From contig NZ_CP041745.1 of the NCBI RefSeq assembly GCF_007556815.1, positions 4,145,001 through 4,209,000 of the forward strand: a stretch of DNA of 64,000 nucleotides, written 5' to 3'. The notes under the pieces are model-generated. The model ran no database searches and had not been told where the DNA came from. It saw only the letters and a program-made list of their open reading frames with translations. Below, in pieces: positions 61,767 through 64,000 of the stretch. The DNA comes from Paraburkholderia megapolitana (GTDB taxonomy: Bacteria > Pseudomonadota > Gammaproteobacteria > Burkholderiales > Burkholderiaceae). Position numbers and translations under genes: made by a program. Within the stretch, counting starts at the first letter, position 1; each line of letters begins with the position of its first letter.

Positions 61767-62732
61767 TTGGCCTGGCGCAAATCTTTTGTTCGGATGGGAA
61801 ATAATTTCCGCTTTAAATTCGCGTGGCCGTTATCGCGTCACTGTGGTGTTGCGATCATCGCGTTCGCATTGTTCGGCACGAGCGCGCCGGGATTCGCGGC
61901 GAGCAACGAAGACTCCGTCGGGCGCTATCGCGACAGTTTGCTCGCGGACAAGAACCTGCCCTGCCGTTCGAATGAGGCATGTGCGGCAGCCGGTGTGATC
62001 GCGCTTGAAGCCGGCCATATCGAGGAAGCGCGAAAAATCGTCGCTGCCGAACTGGAGTTCGCGGTAGCCGACTCAATCGCAGCCGATAGCGACAACGCAG
62101 CCAATTCGGCCAGCGCTCGTATCGCGATGGCGCAGATCTATCACGGCGACATCGATGCAAAAGCCGGTAACGCTGCCGCGGCACGCGCGTGGTATCGCTT
62201 CGCGATCGATCAACAAGCGCTTGCATTGAAGTCGCCCGTGTTGACCCGGGTTATCGCCGTCGCGCACGCGCGGCTGGCGGCGCTTGCCGGTCGCAACGTT
62301 ATCGCGCGCATTCCCGCCACGGGCGCGACGTTCGAGCGTTATGTCGCGCTTGGCGCGAACAACGAAATCTCGCTGGTACCGGTGCGCGGAAAGCCCGATA
62401 CCTACACGCTTTCGAGTTCGTTCATCCGCCCGGTCGTGACGCAGAACGGCGACCTGTCGGCAAACGTCGGCGATCTTGCGGCGACGGTCCGCTTCTTTGC
62501 AGGCGAGGCGCGTGTACCGGTCGATCCCAACCGGGACGGGCCGATCGACGCCACGCACCGGCTAGGGAATCTCGACAAATACACGGGGGCCGAGCAGTGC
62601 CTGATCGAATTCCAGCTGGGCACCGCGGAAACCTTGAAGGTCCGCACGCTCGGATCGCCTGACGCTTGTGGCTTTGGTTTTAACGTCGACGCTGACGGTA
62701 TCTACTACCTGACACGTACGGGCGTTCAATAG
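61767..62732 (+). CDS. Hypothetical exported protein
   Basis: The 321-residue protein has an N-terminal hydrophobic signal (HCGVAIIAFALFGTSAPGFA, cleavage after AA-SNED). A helical repeat-like middle (ARIAMAQIYHGDIDAKAGNA, then AHARLAALAGRN) resembles a TPR. A beta-rich C-terminal half follows (YTLSSSFIRPVVTQNGDLSA and KYTGAEQCLIEFQLGTAET). TTG 61767 sits 7 bases after GAGGG; ATG 61794 is the alternative but lacks a ribosome binding site. The family is not recognised. It is convergent with the glycine-zipper gene. Confidence 0.6.
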   Translation: MAWRKSFVRMGNNFRFKFAWPLSRHCGVAIIAFALFGTSAPGFAASNEDSVGRYRDSLLADKNLPCRSNEACAAAGVIALEAGHIEEARKIVAAELEFAVADSIAADSDNAANSASARIAMAQIYHGDIDAKAGNAAAARAWYRFAIDQQALALKSPVLTRVIAVAHARLAALAGRNVIARIPATGATFERYVALGANNEISLVPVRGKPDTYTLSSSFIRPVVTQNGDLSANVGDLAATVRFFAGEARVPVDPNRDGPIDATHRLGNLDKYTGAEQCLIEFQLGTAETLKVRTLGSPDACGFGFNVDADGIYYLTRTGVQ

Positions 62733-62764
62733 GCCCGATGTCGGGCGCAGGCACTATCGACGAT

Positions 62765-63007
62765 TTACTGAGGTTGCGCCTCGGCCTGACGACGCTGGGC
62801 GGCCTGCTCCTCAGCGTGCTTCTTCGCGAGATGGTGACCCACCACACAGCCGCCTACCGCGCCGACAACCGCATGATGCCCCGCATAGTGACCCGCCACT
62901 CCCCCTACGACGGCGCCCTTCAGGCATCCCGCGGCGTGTGCCGTTCCTGTCGTTGCCAATGCCAGCATGGCAATCGCGAAAGCGGTTTTGATCGGACTGG
63001 TTTTCAT
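62765..63007 (-). CDS. Glycine-zipper exported small protein
   Basis: The 80-residue protein has a signal peptide (MKTSPIKTAFAIAMLALATT, cleavage after AHA), then a glycine-zipper segment GAVVGGVAGHYAGHHAVVGA and VGGCVVGHHLAKKHAEEQ, and a Gln/Glu-rich tail. Such proteins insert in or associate with membranes. The His residues could bind metal. The start at 63007 excludes a non-homologous upstream extension. Confidence 0.68.
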   Translation of the reverse strand: MKTSPIKTAFAIAMLALATTGTAHAAGCLKGAVVGGVAGHYAGHHAVVGAVGGCVVGHHLAKKHAEEQAAQRRQAEAQPQ

Positions 63008-63057
63008 GAAAGTGTGGTCCCACGGAGTTATGTGGCACGCATATAGCGACGTTTCGG

Positions 63058-63261
63058 GTGGATTCAATATCGATCGGAAATCTGCGGGAAATTGCTCCCG
63101 GGGTTCTGCAAGGGAAAGTCGAAACTCCCGAAAATATGCAATACGCAAGATATTCAAGCGTAACGCTCAATCTAAATGGCATAACGTTACGTTACATCGT
63201 ATTCAATAGGAATAATGTTCCTCATCACGTCGACATCGGTAAAATTTGCCGAATTGAATGA
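63058..63261 (+). CDS. Possible small AT-rich-coded protein
   Basis: GTG 63058 to TGA 63261 encodes 67 residues with protein-like beta-rich composition (LREIAPGVLQGKVETPE, YSSVTLNLNGITLRYIVFN and HHVDIGKICRIE). Codons are much richer in A/T at the third position than in neighbours, suggesting foreign origin or a relaxed small gene. The ribosome binding site is weak. It is divergent from the glycine-zipper gene, 50 bases away. Family not recognised. Confidence 0.4.
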   Translation: MDSISIGNLREIAPGVLQGKVETPENMQYARYSSVTLNLNGITLRYIVFNRNNVPHHVDIGKICRIE

Positions 63262-63386
63262 CAGCGATATAACTCATTGAATAATTTCAAAAAAATACAC
63301 GCTCATTGGTGAATTACCGATGGCATACAACCTGCAAACACCCCGACTTGCCTTTCACCGAAGTACCTACCAAGTCGAGGTCACAA

Positions 63387-64000
63387 AATGCACGGCAATT
63401 TCGCTTATAGCGTTATCGCTATTTCGTTAGCGGCAGCTTTCGGGACAGTGGCAAGCAGTCCCGTGATGGCAGATTCGACAATCGTGGTGCCTGTCGCAGG
63501 ACTAGGCGGCGGGATCAACATCGACAGACTCTCAACCGGCGATCTCCTGGCGACAGCCAGTTCAAGCGCCTCGCTACCCCAGGCGAATATCGGCGCGGGC
63601 ATCAGCGCCACGGGGACTGCCGGCCCGAGCGGTGCGGCGCTGGGCGTGGGTGCGTCGGGTAACGTCGCAGGGGTGTCGGCCGGCTTGAGCGGTAACGGGT
63701 CGGTTGGGCCGACGGGTGTCGTCGTTGGCCTTGGAGGTTCCGGCAGCGCCGGCGGTGCTACGTTGGGCGCCAACGCGGGCGCGTCGGTCACCCCAGGGGG
63801 GATCGCGATCAGCGGAGGGATCACCGGCGCGGGCGGTAACGGCGCGGTGACGATCGGGCTCGGCGGGAACGGCGGGATCAATCTCGGGCTGGGCAACATC
63901 GGCGATCCGGTGGGCGTGGTGACCGGGGTGGTCAATGGGGTCACGGGGGCGCTTTCAGGTTTAGGTGGCAGTGGTGGTGCGGGTGGTGTGCTCGCTCCGG
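63387..64000 (+). CDS. Gly-rich secreted protein, 5' part (runs off window)
   Basis: From ATG 63387 the frame stays open to the end of the window (204 residues seen). GAGG lies upstream. A signal peptide (hydrophobic YSVIAISLAAAFGTVA, cleavage after VMA-DST) is followed by a long low-complexity region of Gly, Ala, Ser, Asn, Val and Ile (GLSGNGSVGPTGVVVGLGGS and later GGNGAVTIGLGGNGGINLGL). The alternating small/beta-branched pattern suggests a beta-solenoid or surface-fibre protein. The C-terminus is outside the window, so anchor or export type is unknown. The opposite-strand Pro-rich frame is a mirror of this region. Confidence 0.68.

Noticed and set aside
63405..63944. Pro-rich 179-codon minus-strand frame
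   Set aside because: Gly codons of the plus-strand secreted protein read as Pro on the other strand; no signal peptide or ribosome binding site.
1..64000. Prophage, insertion sequence, integron or CRISPR array
   Set aside because: No transposase, integrase or cas-like protein and no regularly spaced repeats were found on either strand.

Overview
The window looks like chromosomal DNA of a high-GC betaproteobacterium of the order Burkholderiales, most likely Paraburkholderia or a close relative in Burkholderia sensu lato. Evidence: strong G/C third-position codon use; paaABCDE controlled by a TetR-type PaaR; the fused indolepyruvate:ferredoxin oxidoreductase next to hpd; the Burkholderia-type DUF2957 lipoproteins; and many LysR, MarR, HxlR and MocR regulators beside single enzymes. 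I see no rRNA, tRNA, CRISPR array or intact insertion sequence. The genus is an inference from gene content.

1-8.8 kb is an accessory catabolic and regulatory stretch: the 5' part of a secreted SGNH hydrolase, a LysR regulator divergent from a nitrilase, a decayed stretch with a gene remnant and a 35-residue membrane peptide, paiB plus a ferredoxin-reductase-type flavoprotein, a MocR regulator, and a MarR regulator divergent from an alpha/beta hydrolase. 8.8-24.7 kb is framed by two copies of one two-gene module (lipoprotein S10 carboxypeptidase plus a 140-residue secreted EF-hand protein) in opposite orientation. Between them lie a five-gene minus-strand cluster (lone periplasmic binding protein, quinone oxidoreductase, MHS-type symporter, response regulator, histidine kinase), an HxlR/Old Yellow Enzyme pair, a LysR/SDR pair and a squalene-synthase-like gene.

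25-37.6 kb is an aromatic-compound island. paaABCDE encodes the phenylacetyl-CoA epoxidase and has a perfect operator-like palindrome inside its promoter. It is followed by a DUF1835 gene and paaR, then an acetyltransferase, an Lrp/AsnC regulator divergent from hpd, and a 1201-residue indolepyruvate:ferredoxin oxidoreductase. Together these fit the conversion of aromatic 2-oxo acids to aryl-acetyl-CoA or homogentisate. 37.8-45.5 kb holds mostly housekeeping genes (maeB, an MFS carrier, pyrE, an orphan NarL-type regulator, a PEBP protein, a type 2 argC).

45.5-50 kb carries two paralogous DUF2957 lipoproteins and an OmpW-type porin behind a 412-base leader with two perfect palindromes. 52.2-54.8 kb is the most interesting segment: a promoter and a leader of about 800 bases, with stem-loops, an Asp-rich leader peptide with its own ribosome binding site, a terminator-like hairpin and a second small ORF, ahead of an NRAMP-family transporter whose metal-site residues differ from those of Mn/Fe transporters. 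I propose a Mg2+ (or other hard-cation) sensing attenuator. 54.9-64 kb holds small secreted proteins, an extended SDR lacking its catalytic pair, MipA divergent from an RstAB-like two-component system, a DMT permease, small hypothetical genes and a truncated Gly-rich secreted protein.
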